A stretch of DNA of 32,914 nt from Schoenoplectus triqueter (GCA_964058805.1 CAXKVV010001704.1:1-32914), one strand, 5' to 3'; positions 9,696 through 20,412 are shown, counted from the stretch's first letter. Notes: generated by a model not told the origin, from the sequence alone. Program-made: numbers and translations.

Positions 9696-12004
9696 ATTTA
9701 GTGCTTTGCAGCTAGTCTTTGCTGGTAAGGTTTCAAGCAGGTTGGTTGTATTAGGGAAATCTTCTTTTTATTTGTTGCGGGTACTGTGGGATGTGGGAAT
9801 GAGGTTGGATCTACCGTATTATAACTCGTGTCAGGTAGCTTGACTTTCCAGAAATCTAAGATTCAGTTAGGTCAACATTTTGCGAGCTGTAGCTATTTCT
9901 ATATGTGCGAGTACTAATATTAAATATTAGTAGGTTTTACAAAGTCAATGCTGTTGAACATGAGTGCCCAAATAACTAGAACTGCTCAACTTTTCTTTGT
10001 TTTATTTTTGTATAACAATCTCAGGAAAAAAAATAGAGGAGTTACTGAGAGAAAGAAACAGGAACTTCAAGGAAATTTTTGGGGAAGGTTTCAAAAGAGT
10101 GCAAAGCTGTAGCAAGCTCTGATAAGAAGGGAACTGTTCTCATAAAATTTATGGTGGCCCAAAATCCACCGGAACTCCATCAGCCCAATAATTGCTTTGG
10201 TTGGCCTTTATTGTTGCTGCTGTAAAATGGTTATTTTTTAGTGAAATGCAGCAGCAATTTAAAGAGATCTCTCTGTTAAAAATGCAAACTAAGGATTTCT
10301 CCCTTAAGAGTCTTTACTATACTGGTCCAAACTGTGATTTGAACCTTATTGATGAATAATGGTTGTTACTCATTATAATTTTTTTTACCTATTCAAGTTT
10401 CAGGGTGGTATATAAGTCTTTTATTTTGTTCTATAAAGTTTGAGACATTTTATGTTTGCAGACGCTGATGTAAAGGTATTAAAAAGGACCAATGAGTCAT
10501 CCAATGCTGCTGGATTCTTCAAATGTGCGAGACGCTGAGATCACTTAACCAACTGCAAGTCAGTTTAAACTATCTTTTTCTTGCCTTAAATTGTTCTCAT
10601 TTGTTATGTTCAAGTTTCATTACCATCAGATTTGCACAAAACCCTGTTGACAGTATTGCAAATACGAGACAAGAAAAAGAAAGTAGAAGATACCTCTTAG
10701 ACTGTGTTTAGGAGAGGGATAACTAGAGAATAAATTATATATCTGGGTTTTCTCATAGGGATATATAACTTTACCATCTAGTTATGTCTAACGGAGTCTT
10801 CGGTTCTACAAGTGACAGGATTGATCAATTTGCTTAGTATCATGTACATGCATTATGTAAGTTCAACTATTTGATTAATTTAGAAGGTTGAAATGGAGGT
10901 TAATTTACCAAAGATAAAAAAACAAAGTTAAGTGCTGAAGAAGTATGGTTGGAAAGAACTGAGACTTTCTCATAGAATTTGAATTTAAATTAATTATCTC
11001 AATCATCAATAGTCTCTCGCTGATGGATTAAATCTTATAGGAACAAAATAGTTTTGGATCCTCTTGGTTATTAGTAAATTATTTTGTTTTTCTATCTTTC
11101 TCTTCATCAAGCATCCTACTTCATACGTCAGAGAGAGAGAAAACTGTGGATTCTCCATCTATTACTTTTGAGATTAGCTTTTTTGTAAAATAGGAAATAG
11201 ACGGTGACAGGAGGGTTGAAATGCATTCATTTCTCGTCTTCATATGCTCTCACTTTTTTATTTTTAAATAACATAAATTTTAAAATTAAAATGTCAAAAT
11301 AAAATTGTTGGATTTGATTTAAATTATATCCTCTTTTTACATATAAATAATTATTTATTTTTTCATTTTCATTTCATCTGAATCAATAAGTTAAGAAATT
11401 AATGTCCATAATTTATTCATATTAGTATTTTTTTGTAACCTCTTGATATCAAATGTTGTAACTTTATCTATACATAAGTAAAGTAATGAAGTAATGTAGA
11501 TTGAATCTAATGATTTTATTTTGATATTTTATTTTTAAATTTAAGTTATTAAAAGTGAAGGCATGATGGAGACACAAAAATTAATGCATTTGAACCCATC
11601 TCATTCACAAATTAAGACTAGGGCAGTAACTTCGGTACATTTTTTTTCCTGATCTATTTTCATTGTGATCCATGCCATCGTAAGGCAAAAACATAATTAA
11701 ATGAAGAACAAATCAAATGATGTAAGAATCCTGATGTTAATCGGACTGTTTGAGAAACATAATGTTGTAATAATGTTGTACTGTCGTCTAGTATCATAGG
11801 TGAACTCCAACAAATTACTATAAAAGAAACTGCAGTGTATCGAAGGTTTATATTTTGATAATTTTTAAATTGGAGTGCAACGAAGGTTAACAAGATGAAC
11901 CAAATAAGATAATATAAATATTTTAATTTTTCTTTTCATTTTATTCTCTTCCCTTCTATCTTTTTTTCTCACCTTCACATTGTGTTATCCAAATATATAT
12001 ATAT
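9696..12004. other. intergenic, no recognisable gene
   Basis: A mixed region with some less AT-rich patches (about 9700-9900, 10080-10220, 10500-10700). Frames of 62-77 codons occur but match no family I recognise and lack splice or codon-use support. 11260-11600 is strongly AT-rich. Fragments of a diverged gene in the 9.7-10.7 kb part cannot be excluded. Confidence 0.35.
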
Positions 12005-12406
12005 AGACTATTGTGAAAATATTTGCATTTTAGCTGATATACAAACGGATAAAAAACTATATTTTAAAATCTCAAAAAATTTAATTTAAGATTTTCACTA
12101 AATTTTTCATATGAAAACCTTGTGGGATATAAAAATTTGAAGTGTTTTGAGTTTTTTAAGTCACTCTTTTGAATTTTTAAAAAAAATAACACAAACATTG
12201 AATATTTATTATTATTTTTAGAGCTGTTTTTTCAAAAATACAAAAGAGTGGTTTAAAAAACTCAAAACACTCCAAATTTTTGTATCTCATAAGGTTTTCA
12301 TATGAAAAATTTAATGGAAATCATAAATTAAAATTTTTAAGATTTTGAAATATATTTTTTGATCATTTGCATATCGGCTAAAATGTAAATGTTTTCACAA
12401 TAGTCT
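12005..12406. mobile_element. foldback element, family E (402 bp)
   Basis: The left end AGACTATTGTGAAAAT pairs with the right end ending TTTTCACAATAGTCT, and the two halves are near-complete inverted repeats of each other through the whole 402 bp. It is flanked on the left by ATATATATAT and on the right by a CT/TA tract. Its interior (GTGTTTTGAGTTTTTTAAGT) is shared with family D (21501-22253, 29202-29580), although its ends are different. Non-coding. Confidence 0.75.
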
Positions 12407-12417
12407 ACCTATCTTTA

Positions 12418-12460
12418 TCTCTCTCTCTCTCTATATATATATATAGAGAGAGAGAGAGAG
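12418..12460. repeat. (CT)n(TA)n(GA)n compound microsatellite
   Basis: CT repeats, then TA repeats, then GA repeats, self-complementary as a whole. It joins foldback elements E (ending 12406) and A1 (starting 12461). Confidence 0.9.
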
Positions 12461-12859
12461 TCCGACTATGGTGCTTTGCAAAGCACAGAGTCATTGTGTG
12501 CTTTGCGCTCTATTTTTAATTTCAAGTCAGAAATAATTGATCTGAACCGTTCAATCTAATCTTTATATTAAAATCTATTAATAAACCAAATTTTTATTTT
12601 TTTTTTAGAATTTTTTTTTATTTTTGTTGAGGAGGAGAAAAATGACTTGATCTGAGAATTCTGGTTCATCTAAAAATGACGGTTTTCGCTCTATCAAAAA
12701 AATAGCAAATAAATTCTAAAAAATATAAAATTTAGTTTACTAATAGATTTTAATATGGAGATTAAATTGAGCGGTTTGGATCGATCATTTCTGACTTAGA
12801 ATTAATAATATAGCGCAAAGCACACAAAACTCTTGTGCTTTGCAAAGCACCATAACGTA

Positions 12860-12863
<4 letters not shown>
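12461..12863. mobile_element. foldback element A1
   Basis: Left end TCCGACTATGGTGCTTTGCA; the 16-bp palindrome GTGCTTTGCAAAGCAC occurs at 12471-12486 and again at 12835-12850. The halves are inverted copies of each other across about 160-180 bp, with a central loop containing GAGGAGAAAAATGACTTGAT. It is followed by a (TA)n tract. Same family as elements at 18437, 18847, 19018, 19608 and 20797. Non-coding; a transcript would fold into one long hairpin. Confidence 0.85.

Positions 12864-12895
<32 letters not shown>
12864..12895. repeat. (TA)n microsatellite
   Basis: About 16 TA units immediately right of foldback A1. Confidence 0.95.
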
Positions 12896-12898
<3 letters not shown>

Positions 12899-14006
12899 AA
12901 ATATGTCAAAACCAATTCTAGTCTATTACCATGAAGCAAAGCAAAGTAAAGAAGAAAATGGAAATAGCTAAAAACTCGTAGCAAAGTCTGAGACTAAGAA
13001 CAAAATAGACGAAAAATCAAAGCAAAATCGAGCCATTGCCATTAAATTTTTACCAAAAATGTCGGACCGTGCATTATCCCATTTGACACTGTGACCTTTC
13101 AGCTTAATTCAGCAACGAGACGAAGTCCCTGGACCTCAGGCAAGTTTTTTCAAACATATTTTTCTCCATTTGATATTAACAATGGAAGGATGCAATAATC
13201 TTCGTACAACTATTTAGAAATATTGTCCTCGTAAGGTACCCAGATAAACATCTGATTGTGACTTTAATCATCTACCCGATGTACATATATATATACGAGA
13301 ACAATATTCTTTATATTAATCTTTAAATTTTTTTTAATTGAGTTTATACCGCGGGCCTTCAGTGGTATAGTATCCAATGGTAAGTTCATAGAATTTGTAC
13401 AAGTTAGAATTAATCCTTTTGGAAATAAAGATTATCTCTGTAGTATTCTACGGAAATAGTATTTATTCTGGCGATAAAATTAAGTACCGTAGAATCCATT
13501 TAGACTCTAATTTTTGCTAAAAATAGAAGAGGAAAAAATTTCATCCTTAATAAAATTAAGGGTTTAACGGCACCTTAAAAGAAGTGAAGCGAGACGTTGT
13601 TTTGCTACACTAAAAATTGTGGGACTCGGAAAAAAATGGAAATTGTAACTAAATCGGATCGATTGCAAAAAAAATATATAAGGGTTAAAAGGCGAGAAAA
13701 GTTTCAAGTCTTTGTTAATTAGACCATCGAAAAGAATAAATTCACCCATGATCAAGCTTTACTGTAAACTACTACTAGTGTTACTTTTGCACTTCAGTCC
13801 CGGTTACTTTCTATTTTATCCTTTATTTACTGTCTTACGGATACATGATCCCCAATTTAATGCCTATGATAGGAGTAGTTAGGACGACAGAGAAGCAAGA
13901 TTTACTTTTTGAAAAAAAAAAAGGTCAAATGAACTGGGCAACAAATAGAAAAAATCTAAACTTTCCCATGATTCTTTTTTCTGTTATTTTCTCCAATCTG
14001 TATAGA
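12896..14006. other. intergenic, no recognisable gene
   Basis: AT-rich with short moderately GC-rich patches at 13050-13140 and 13340-13380. No open frame resembles a known protein. Confidence 0.4.
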
Positions 14007-14014
14007 CAGACAGA

Positions 14015-14290
14015 TAGGGGTGTCAAAGTTTCAATGTTTCGACGTTTCGATGTCACGTTTCGCTCGAACGAAATGTGAAACGCAATGATTTTTTTGATAC
14101 GTTGGAACAGCGAAAATGTGGAACGCAAACTAAATTTCTTATGTTCTAATGTAATTTTCACAAAAATAAAACATTTCGCTACGTTTCGCTCGAACGAAAC
14201 GTGAAACACAATTTATTTTACGTGGGACAAACGAAACGTGAAATGTAACATCTCTGTTTCGTTTCCGTTTCACACGTTTGACACCTCTAC
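14015..14290. mobile_element. hAT-type MITE (276 bp) downstream of MYB103
   Basis: An exact 8-bp duplication CAGACAGA flanks the unit (14007-14014 and 14291-14298). Ends: TAGGGGTGTCAAA on the left, TTTGACACCTCTA on the right, a 13-bp inverted repeat with one mismatch. Inside are repeated short inverted motifs such as CGTTTCGCTCGAACGAAA, in both halves. The TA(G)GGGTG end and 8-bp duplication indicate the hAT superfamily. Overlapping open frames on both strands are by-products of the inverted motifs. It lies 263 bp beyond the MYB103 stop codon, possibly in or just past the 3' UTR. Confidence 0.92.
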
Positions 14291-14552
14291 AGACAGAGGC
14301 CAGGGCACCCAACCTTTCATCATGCATGCACGCTTGCATGCATATAGATTCCATCTTTCCTTTTGTTTCATATATATACAAAATCATTCACGCCACACCA
14401 AACAAAAAGAAAAAAAAAAGAGAAAAAGAAAGAAAGAAGAATACGACCCACTCATAATTTATATATTTTCTCCAGGTACTATAAGGCGCTTATTTTACAC
14501 ACATTCAGGACCCACAAAGTTAGATGAGAAAGAGAGATGCAGATTTGTTTGA

Positions 14553-16164
14553 TCATAGTGAAGGGAATGAGGTTAATGTAGTGTCTAAGGTAGACGTATC
14601 TTCCATATGAATTCCTTCTTCTCCGATGTCACCTTGTATTTGGCCCCACATAAGAAGCCCGCTGTAATTATGCGGGTCCCCCCAGTCAGTCTCACCTTGA
14701 ATCTTCTCGTAGCAGTCACCAACACTCGTCTCCCCTTCAACCAAAGGAGGCAAGTAATTTGGATCCATTGCACTTGTGAAATTGGCAGCAGATGAAATAT
14801 TGTTGCCCCAAATCTTGCAACTGGTTAAGGCTTGGTCTTGTTGTGCTAGATCATCTCTTGAGCTGCTACTTGCATTGCTGCTGTCACAGCTACTTACAAG
14901 ACTAGCATCAAAAGCATAAAATTGTGATTGAGAAAGAAAGATTGCGCTGGAAACCGGTTTTTGTGTTAGGTTCTGATGATCTAGGTTTTGGCTAACTATA
15001 GCATCGAGTTGGTCGATCGAATTGTAGATTGGTTGGAATAGGTCCTGGGTAGGTGTAGTCGATGATTGAGTGCTGGTTTTCTTGATCTTCTTTTTTATCC
15101 ATGAGTTCCAATAATTCTTTATCTCATTGTCTGTGCGACCTGGTAGGTGACTCGCGATATGGGCCCATCTGCAGAAGTTCATCAGTGAATGCATGTTATT
15201 ATCAATATAGAGTACATTGCCAATAGAATGCATGGATGATCATAATTTTAAGATATAAAATTATAATGGTACACTGAATTGGCAAGGCTTCACTGTCACT
15301 GGAACATATGTGACACTAGAGAAAAGTACAAGTCTACAGAAAGCAAATATGATAAAAAAAAAAAACAGGTTCGCGATTAATACCTATTTCCAACAATAGC
15401 ATGAAGGCTTATGATTAACTTCTCCTCTTCAGCAGTAAATCTTCCACGCCTGATGTCAGGTCTCAGATAATTAATCCACCTTAATCGACAGCTCTTTCCA
15501 CATCTTTGAAGACCTACATACCACACAATCCAGAAAGAGAACAGAAAAAAAAGATATGCGGAAATGAAACTCAGACAAAAAAAATGCATCAAAATGTAGC
15601 AACTACCACGTCTATCTGATGGATATTCATCAAAACTTTAATGGATATCTTGATTGTATAACATAGGATAGTGACCATATGTATTGTTACACATCGATCC
15701 ATGAAGTCTTTTTTTGCTGGATGATAATTTAACTTAGAACTTCCTATTCCACTACTACCAGAATTCTGCATGCGAGCCCTTGCTTTTGCAGGGAGGTCCC
15801 TTTCCTTTGTTTTAAATTCTTCTTTTGCACTTTTGTGAATATTGTGCATAATCCTTTGTTTTATTTAATAAAAATTGGCAGGCTTCCCCCTACCACTTCA
15901 AGAAAAAAATTACTCAAAAGATTAAAAAATAGGCAAGATAGAAGGAAACCTCTCATTTATATAGTAAATGTGGCAGTCCAAAATAGTGGAAACTATCATT
16001 TGGAGGATGAATTAAATTGAAAATTACTAACCAGCCTTCTCAGGGACCTCACTCCAGCAGCCATAACCATGGGTTGTGATATATTTAATCAGTTTCTCAT
16101 CCTCCTCAGGTGACCATAAGCCTCTTTTCACCTTCTGTTGATTACAGCATGAGTGCTGCCCCAT
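14553..16164 (-). CDS. MYB103: R2R3-MYB transcription factor, MYB103-like
   Basis: Three exons on the minus strand: 16164-16032, 15513-15384 and 15168-14553, giving 292 aa. Introns 1 (518 nt) and 2 (215 nt) are GT-AG and fall at the conserved MYB positions; phases join cleanly (EKAG/LQRCG and VGNR/WAHIA). I start at [10 protein letters not shown], the conserved N-terminus; an in-frame ATG further upstream (16227) adds an arginine-rich stretch untypical of the family. R2 spans about residues 14-62 (three tryptophans, [14 protein letters not shown]); R3 about 67-113 (first position F, then [20 protein letters not shown]). The tail is Ser/Gln-rich with LPPLVEG near 227, an acidic ETDW segment and the end LTSFPSL. 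The MYB domain, LP-LxEG motif and SFPS end fit At1g63910-type MYB103, a nuclear activator in secondary-wall formation linked to ferulate 5-hydroxylase and syringyl lignin. No damage is seen. Confidence 0.93.
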
Positions 16165-16260
16165 TTTTCGTCTCTCTCGCTGGTACCTCCCCTGTTGTTC
16201 TCTCCCGCTCCCCCTTTTTCTTTGCACTATTTACTATCTCTTTTCTATGTCGTTTTTCTC

Positions 16261-16268
16261 TTTATATA
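16261..16268 (-). promoter_or_regulatory. TATA box of MYB103
   Basis: The minus strand reads TATATAAA here, about 97 bp upstream of the start codon, leaving room for a 5' UTR of roughly 65-75 nt. Confidence 0.65.
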
Positions 16269-16282
16269 TCTCTGTTCAGGCT

Positions 16283-16289
16283 GGTTGGT
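16283..16289 (-). promoter_or_regulatory. AC-II / SMRE-like MYB site
   Basis: The minus strand reads ACCAACC within CCAACCAACCAGCC, about 15 bp upstream of the TATA box. ACCAACC is the AC-II element and fits the secondary-wall MYB-responsive element ACC(A/T)A(A/C)(C/T) bound by MYB46/MYB83. The position suggests control by upstream wall MYBs; that is inference. Confidence 0.5.
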
Positions 16290-16317
16290 TGGAGGAGTCT
16301 CTTCCCTTCCACTTGTG

Positions 16318-16366
<49 letters not shown>

Positions 16367-16368
16367 TG
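16318..16368. repeat. (CT)n(AC)n microsatellite in MYB103 promoter
   Basis: About 15 CT units followed by 10 AC units; on the coding strand (GT)n(GA)n, some 155-205 bp upstream of the start codon. GA-rich promoter tracts are bound by plant BPC/GAGA-type proteins. Confidence 0.95.
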
Positions 16369-16439
16369 TGTAATTCTTTGTACTCCACAGATGTTAGTTC
16401 TTTCTCTTTGTAACTGGGCTGAGAGCCCGACAAATTAAG

Positions 16440-17133
16440 GAGATCATGGGGCCAATTACTGGAATCTCGTTACTTTCTATCTATCCTTATAGCGACGTAA
16501 CATCGATCCAGATCTCTTTCTCTCTCCATCTCTATCTGGAGATCTCCACATCAGTATATCCATGTAATACTACTTTATTAAAATACAATGCTGAACTACG
16601 TACGTGATAGATACATGAGGAAGCCGTTTCTCCCCAGTGCGCATTTGTTTCTCTCATACATGGCAACTGAAAGAAAATACAATTAATTTATTAATCATGC
16701 ACAGGGGTGGTCATAAATACTCGTCGATTGAGATGTGTCAAATTAATTTATGTCCGTGGCAAACAATTTACAAAGAAGATCATACCTCCTATTTCAGGCG
16801 CCGATTATCCTCTGGAATGGAAATATATAATACACATGCTAAACATTATAGACTCTAATAATTGAACCAGTAGTATCATAAATTAATAACACAAGTAGAT
16901 TTTAAGTACATTTATTTTTGGAAAGCCGAACTTATCGTTTGAAGAGGGAAAAATTACTTAACAAATCTGATTTGACCGTTGAAGTGGGAATGGAAAAGTC
17001 ATATGGATATATATTAATAATTTAATTAATTTGAAGCCGATCCATTTTTGTTGTTCGTTTCATCAATTTGATATTTTAAAAAAGATCTTCCAAATAAATT
17101 TTTGGATATATTCTCAATTATTTAAAAAAGATC
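16440..17133. other. upstream region of MYB103, no gene
   Basis: AT-rich with a CT-rich patch at 16510-16540. It presumably holds more distal promoter sequence; nothing specific recognised. Confidence 0.4.
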
Positions 17134-17142
17134 TTCTATTAA

Positions 17143-17436
17143 GGGAAGGAATCCCTTGACAACGGGTTATCTTAACAATTTTGACAATGATCTTCAAATA
17201 AATATGAAAAAAATTATCATTTGATAGTCCGTCAAATATCATCAAAATTTTATGGAATTTATAACAGTTTTAATTTAACTATTTTTGATAGACTATCAAA
17301 CAATAATAAAATTAAATAAAATTTGAATCACTATCAATCTATAAGTAGAAGAATATACCTATAATTTTTTTCTATTTTTTTAATTTTTTTATATTCATTA
17401 ACAAAATTATCAAAAGAACCATTGTCATTCCTTCCC
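17143..17436. mobile_element. Mutator-type MITE, copy 1 (294 bp)
   Basis: An exact 9-bp duplication TTCTATTAA lies at 17134-17142 and 17437-17445. Ends GGGAAGGAAT and ATTCCTTCCC are perfect 10-bp inverted repeats; the similarity continues inward as the TTGACAA/TTGTCAA motif. Nine-bp duplications are the mark of the Mutator superfamily. A second copy is at 30186-30548 with the same end type. Non-coding. Confidence 0.88.
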
Positions 17437-17445
17437 TTCTATTAA

Positions 17446-17904
17446 TTTGAGTCAATTAAAAGCTTTAATTGGTCTTTCATCAAAACCATTAAAACTCTGA
17501 GGTAAAAAAATATAAAATGTTAATAAAAATCTAAGTGACTTTAAAATCTGTTGAACTTAATGCACGTGTTATATAAAAGATAACATATCTCACAACAAGA
17601 AAATGCAATACTTACATGCGTAAGAAAAAAAAAAAGCCATTAACAACATCAGAGTATCGATGTAATACATTTATTTGCATGAATGATACAATTCATCTCG
17701 ATGCAGATGAGTCTGATACACCTATTTTATTTATCTACATTTTTTTTAATTTGAACAATATCCATCAAGATATAAAGTATAAATATATATTGCAAGCAAG
17801 AATTTATGTTCCTTAATATAGTCGCAACCGTTCCATAATCCCATTAACTACGACCCACAATCTCAAAAAGTCTGCTTACTAACGCATTAATGCGCGAACA
17901 CACA
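17446..17904. other. intergenic, no recognisable gene
   Basis: AT-rich spacer; the 66-codon frame at 17616 is lysine/isoleucine-rich and looks random. Confidence 0.4.
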
Positions 17905-17915
17905 CTCTCTCTTTC

Positions 17916-17948
<33 letters not shown>
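17905..17948. repeat. (CT)n(TA)n(GA)n compound microsatellite
   Basis: CT, TA and GA tracts in that order, directly left of foldback B1; the same arrangement as at 12418-12460. Confidence 0.9.
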
Positions 17949-17950
<2 letters not shown>

Positions 17951-18347
17951 TGAGGCTATGGTGCTTCGCGAAGCACAAAATCTCCCGTGCTTCGCGTCCG
18001 TATCTCGAATTTGAAAATTCATACGCCCGATCCAAACCGTTGAACATGATCTTCATATTGAACTATCTTTGGAGATTAAAATTTATATTTTTTTGAAATT
18101 TTTTGCTATTTTTTAGATGGGTACAAAATCACTAGTTTTGGATGGTGCAGAAATCGTTAGATCAGCAAATTTTATACTCATTTAAAAAATAGCAAAAAAA
18201 TTCAAAAAAATATAAAATTTGATCTCCAAAGATATTTCAATATGAAGATCATGTTCAACGGTTTGGATCGAGCGTATGAACTTTCAAATTCGAGATACGG
18301 ACGCGAAGCACGGGAGGTTTTGTGCTTCGCGAAGCACCATAGCCTCA

Positions 18348-18349
<2 letters not shown>
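17949..18349. mobile_element. foldback element B1 (401 bp)
   Basis: Ends AGTGAGGCTATGGT and ACCATAGCCTCACT are perfect inverted repeats. The palindrome GTGCTTCGCGAAGCAC lies at 17961-17976 and 18322-18337. The arms are nearly identical inverted copies (GCGTCCGTATCTCGAATTTG on the left against its complement on the right) around a short loop. The close match of the arms suggests a young insertion. Homologous to family A through the shared inner segment near CTATTTTTT. Confidence 0.88.

Positions 18350-18350
<1 letters not shown>

Positions 18351-18436
<86 letters not shown>
18351..18436. repeat. (TA)43 microsatellite
   Basis: 86 bp of uninterrupted TA between foldbacks B1 and A2. The length as assembled may not be exact. 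Confidence 0.95.
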
Positions 18437-18439
<3 letters not shown>

Positions 18440-18838
18440 CGGCTATGGTGCTTTGCAAAGTACAAAACTGTTGTGTATTTTACGCTCTATTTTTAATTTT
18501 AAGTCAAAAATGATCGATCCAAACCGCTCAATCTAATCTCCATATAAAAATCTAGTAATAAACCAATTTTTTTATTTTTTGTAATTTATTTGCTATTTTT
18601 TTGGATAGAGAGAAAATCATCATTTTTGGACGAACCAGAATTCTCATATCAAGTCATTTTTCTCCTCATCAGAAAAAATAACAAAAAAATTCTAAAAAAT
18701 ATAAAATTTTGTTTACTAATATATTTTTATATGCGGATTAGATTGAACGGTTTAGATCGATTATTTCTAACTTAAAATGAAAAATAGAACGCAAAGTACA
18801 CAATGCCTATGTGCTTTGCAAAGCACCATAGTCGGATT
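18437..18838. mobile_element. foldback element A2
   Basis: Starts GTCCGGCTATGGTGC and ends GCACCATAGTCGGATTC. The left palindrome GTGCTTTGCAAAGTAC (18448-18463) has one mismatch; the right one is perfect (18811-18826). Two full arms and a central GAGAAAAT-rich loop. Confidence 0.85.
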
Positions 18839-18846
18839 CTATATAT

Positions 18847-18978
18847 GAGTCCGACTATGATGCTTTGCAAAGCACAGAGGCGTTGTGTGCTTTGCATTCT
18901 ATTTTTAATTTTAAGTTAGAAATAATCGATCTGAACCATTCAATCTAATCTTCATATAAAAATATTTTAGTAAACCAA

Positions 18979-18981
<3 letters not shown>
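18847..18981. mobile_element. foldback element A3, left arm only
   Basis: Begins GAGTCCGACTATGATGC and follows family A through AACCATTCAATCTAATC to GTAAACCAAATTT, then passes straight into a (TA)n tract (18982-19017). Loop and right arm are missing. Confidence 0.8.
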
Positions 18982-19017
<36 letters not shown>

Positions 19018-19019
<2 letters not shown>

Positions 19020-19418
19020 CCGACTATGGTGCTTTGCAAAGCACAGAGGCATTGTGTGTTTTGCGTTCTATTTTTAATTTCAAGTTAGAAATAATCGATC
19101 TGAACCATTCAATCTAATATTCATATAAAAATCTATCAGTAAACCAAATTTTATATTTTTTAGAATTTGTTTGCTATTTTTTCTGATGAGGAGAAAAATG
19201 ACTTGATCTGAGAATTCTAGTTCGTCCAAAAATGATGGTTTTCCCCTATCCAAAAAAATAGCAAATAAATTCCAAAAAATATAAAATTTGGTTTACTAAT
19301 AGATTTGATATGGAGATTAGATTGAGCGATTTGGATCGATCATTTTTTGACTTAAAAATAAAAATAGAGCGTAAATCACACAACGCTTTTGTACTTTGCA
19401 AAGCATCATAGTCTAATT
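19018..19418. mobile_element. foldback element A4
   Basis: A full two-armed family A element starting ATCCGACTATGGTGC. The left palindrome GTGCTTTGCAAAGCAC is at 19029-19044; the right is decayed to GTACTTTGCAAAGCAT (19391-19406). Confidence 0.85.
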
Positions 19419-19430
19419 CTATATATATAA

Positions 19431-19566
19431 CAAAACAATTCAAAAAAAATATAAAATATAATCTTTAAAGATATTTTAATATGAAGAATATGTCCAACGA
19501 TTTAAATTGAAGATATAAATATGAAGCACGAGAGATTTTGTGCTTGCAAAGCATCATAGCCTCACT
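19431..19566. mobile_element. foldback element B2, right arm only
   Basis: From CAATTCAAAAAAAATATAAA through TATGAAGAATATGTCCAACG to GCATCATAGCCTCACT, matching only the right half of family B. It starts beside a short TA tract, as A3 ends in one. Confidence 0.75.
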
Positions 19567-19607
19567 TCTCTCTCCCTTTATATATATAGAGAGAGAGATA
19601 GAGAGAA

Positions 19608-19994
19608 AGTCTGACTATGGTGCTTTGTAAAGCACAGAGGCGTTGTGTGCTTTGCGCTATATTTTTAATTTTAAGTCAGAAATAATTGATCCGAACCGTT
19701 CAATCTAATCTTCATATCAAATCTATTAGCAAACCAAATTTTATATTTTTTAGAATTTTTCTGCTAAGGAGAAAATGACTTGATTTGAGAATTCTGGTTC
19801 ATCCAAAAATGATGGTTTTCCCCCTATCCAAAAAAAATAGCAAATGGATTCCAAAAAATATAAAATTTTATTTACTAATAGATTTTGATATGGAGATTAG
19901 ATTGAGCGGTTTGGATCAATCATTTCTTATTTAAAATTAATAATAGAGCGCAAAGCACATAACACACTTGTGCTTTACAAAGTACCATAGCCTA

Positions 19995-19998
<4 letters not shown>
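19608..19998. mobile_element. foldback element A5
   Basis: A two-armed family A element. The left motif is GTGCTTTGTAAAGCAC (19620-19635), the right GTGCTTTACAAAGTAC (19970-19985); the central change in one arm has its exact complement in the other. Flanked left by a CT/TA/GA tract and right by (TA)n 19999-20030. Confidence 0.85.
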
Positions 19999-20030
<32 letters not shown>

Positions 20031-20033
<3 letters not shown>

Positions 20034-20403
20034 GGGCGATGGTACTATGCATAGCACGGATCGCCTCAGTGCTATGGAGCATTTCCTTATTTTTAAAGTT
20101 TAAATGGTTGATTCAACCATATAAAATGATTTTCATATGAATATCTCGATGTATATCAAATTTATATTTTTTTATTTTTTTTTACTATTTTATAAAATAG
20201 TTAGCAAAACACTTGTTTTAGTTATTAAGCGCTATACAAAAGAAGAAATTTTCGAACTATCTTAAAAAAATAATACAAATTCTAAAAAATATAAAATTTT
20301 ATCTAAATCTAGCTATTCATATGAAAATCATTTTATTCGGTTGAATTGACCATTTACACTTTTATCACGAATAATCAATGTATAGCAATAACACCATAGC
20401 CCC
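20031..20403. mobile_element. foldback element C1
   Basis: Begins GGGCGATGGTACTATGCATAGCAC (motif at 20042-20057) and ends ACACCATAGCCCC. It shares the A/B inner plan (ATTTTCATATGAATAT, TTTTTACTATTTT) but at lower similarity. The right palindrome is decayed. Probably an older, diverged branch of the same family. Confidence 0.7.
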
Positions 20404-20412
20404 TATATATAT

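Noticed and set aside
12461..12863. Foldback A1 as a microRNA gene
   Set aside because: Arms are far longer and more perfect than a plant miRNA precursor and the element is repeated; siRNA source is the better guess.
13845..14552. Overlapping frames on both strands
   Set aside because: Most fall in the inverted motifs of the hAT MITE or purine-rich sequence past MYB103; mirrored peptides show they are by-products.
16110..16438. Plus-strand Ser/Leu- and Thr/His-rich frames
   Set aside because: Antisense of MYB103 exon 1 and translation of the (CT)n(AC)n tract.
18202..18496. Open frames with long Tyr-Ile runs
   Set aside because: They are translations of (TA)n tracts and foldback arms on both strands.
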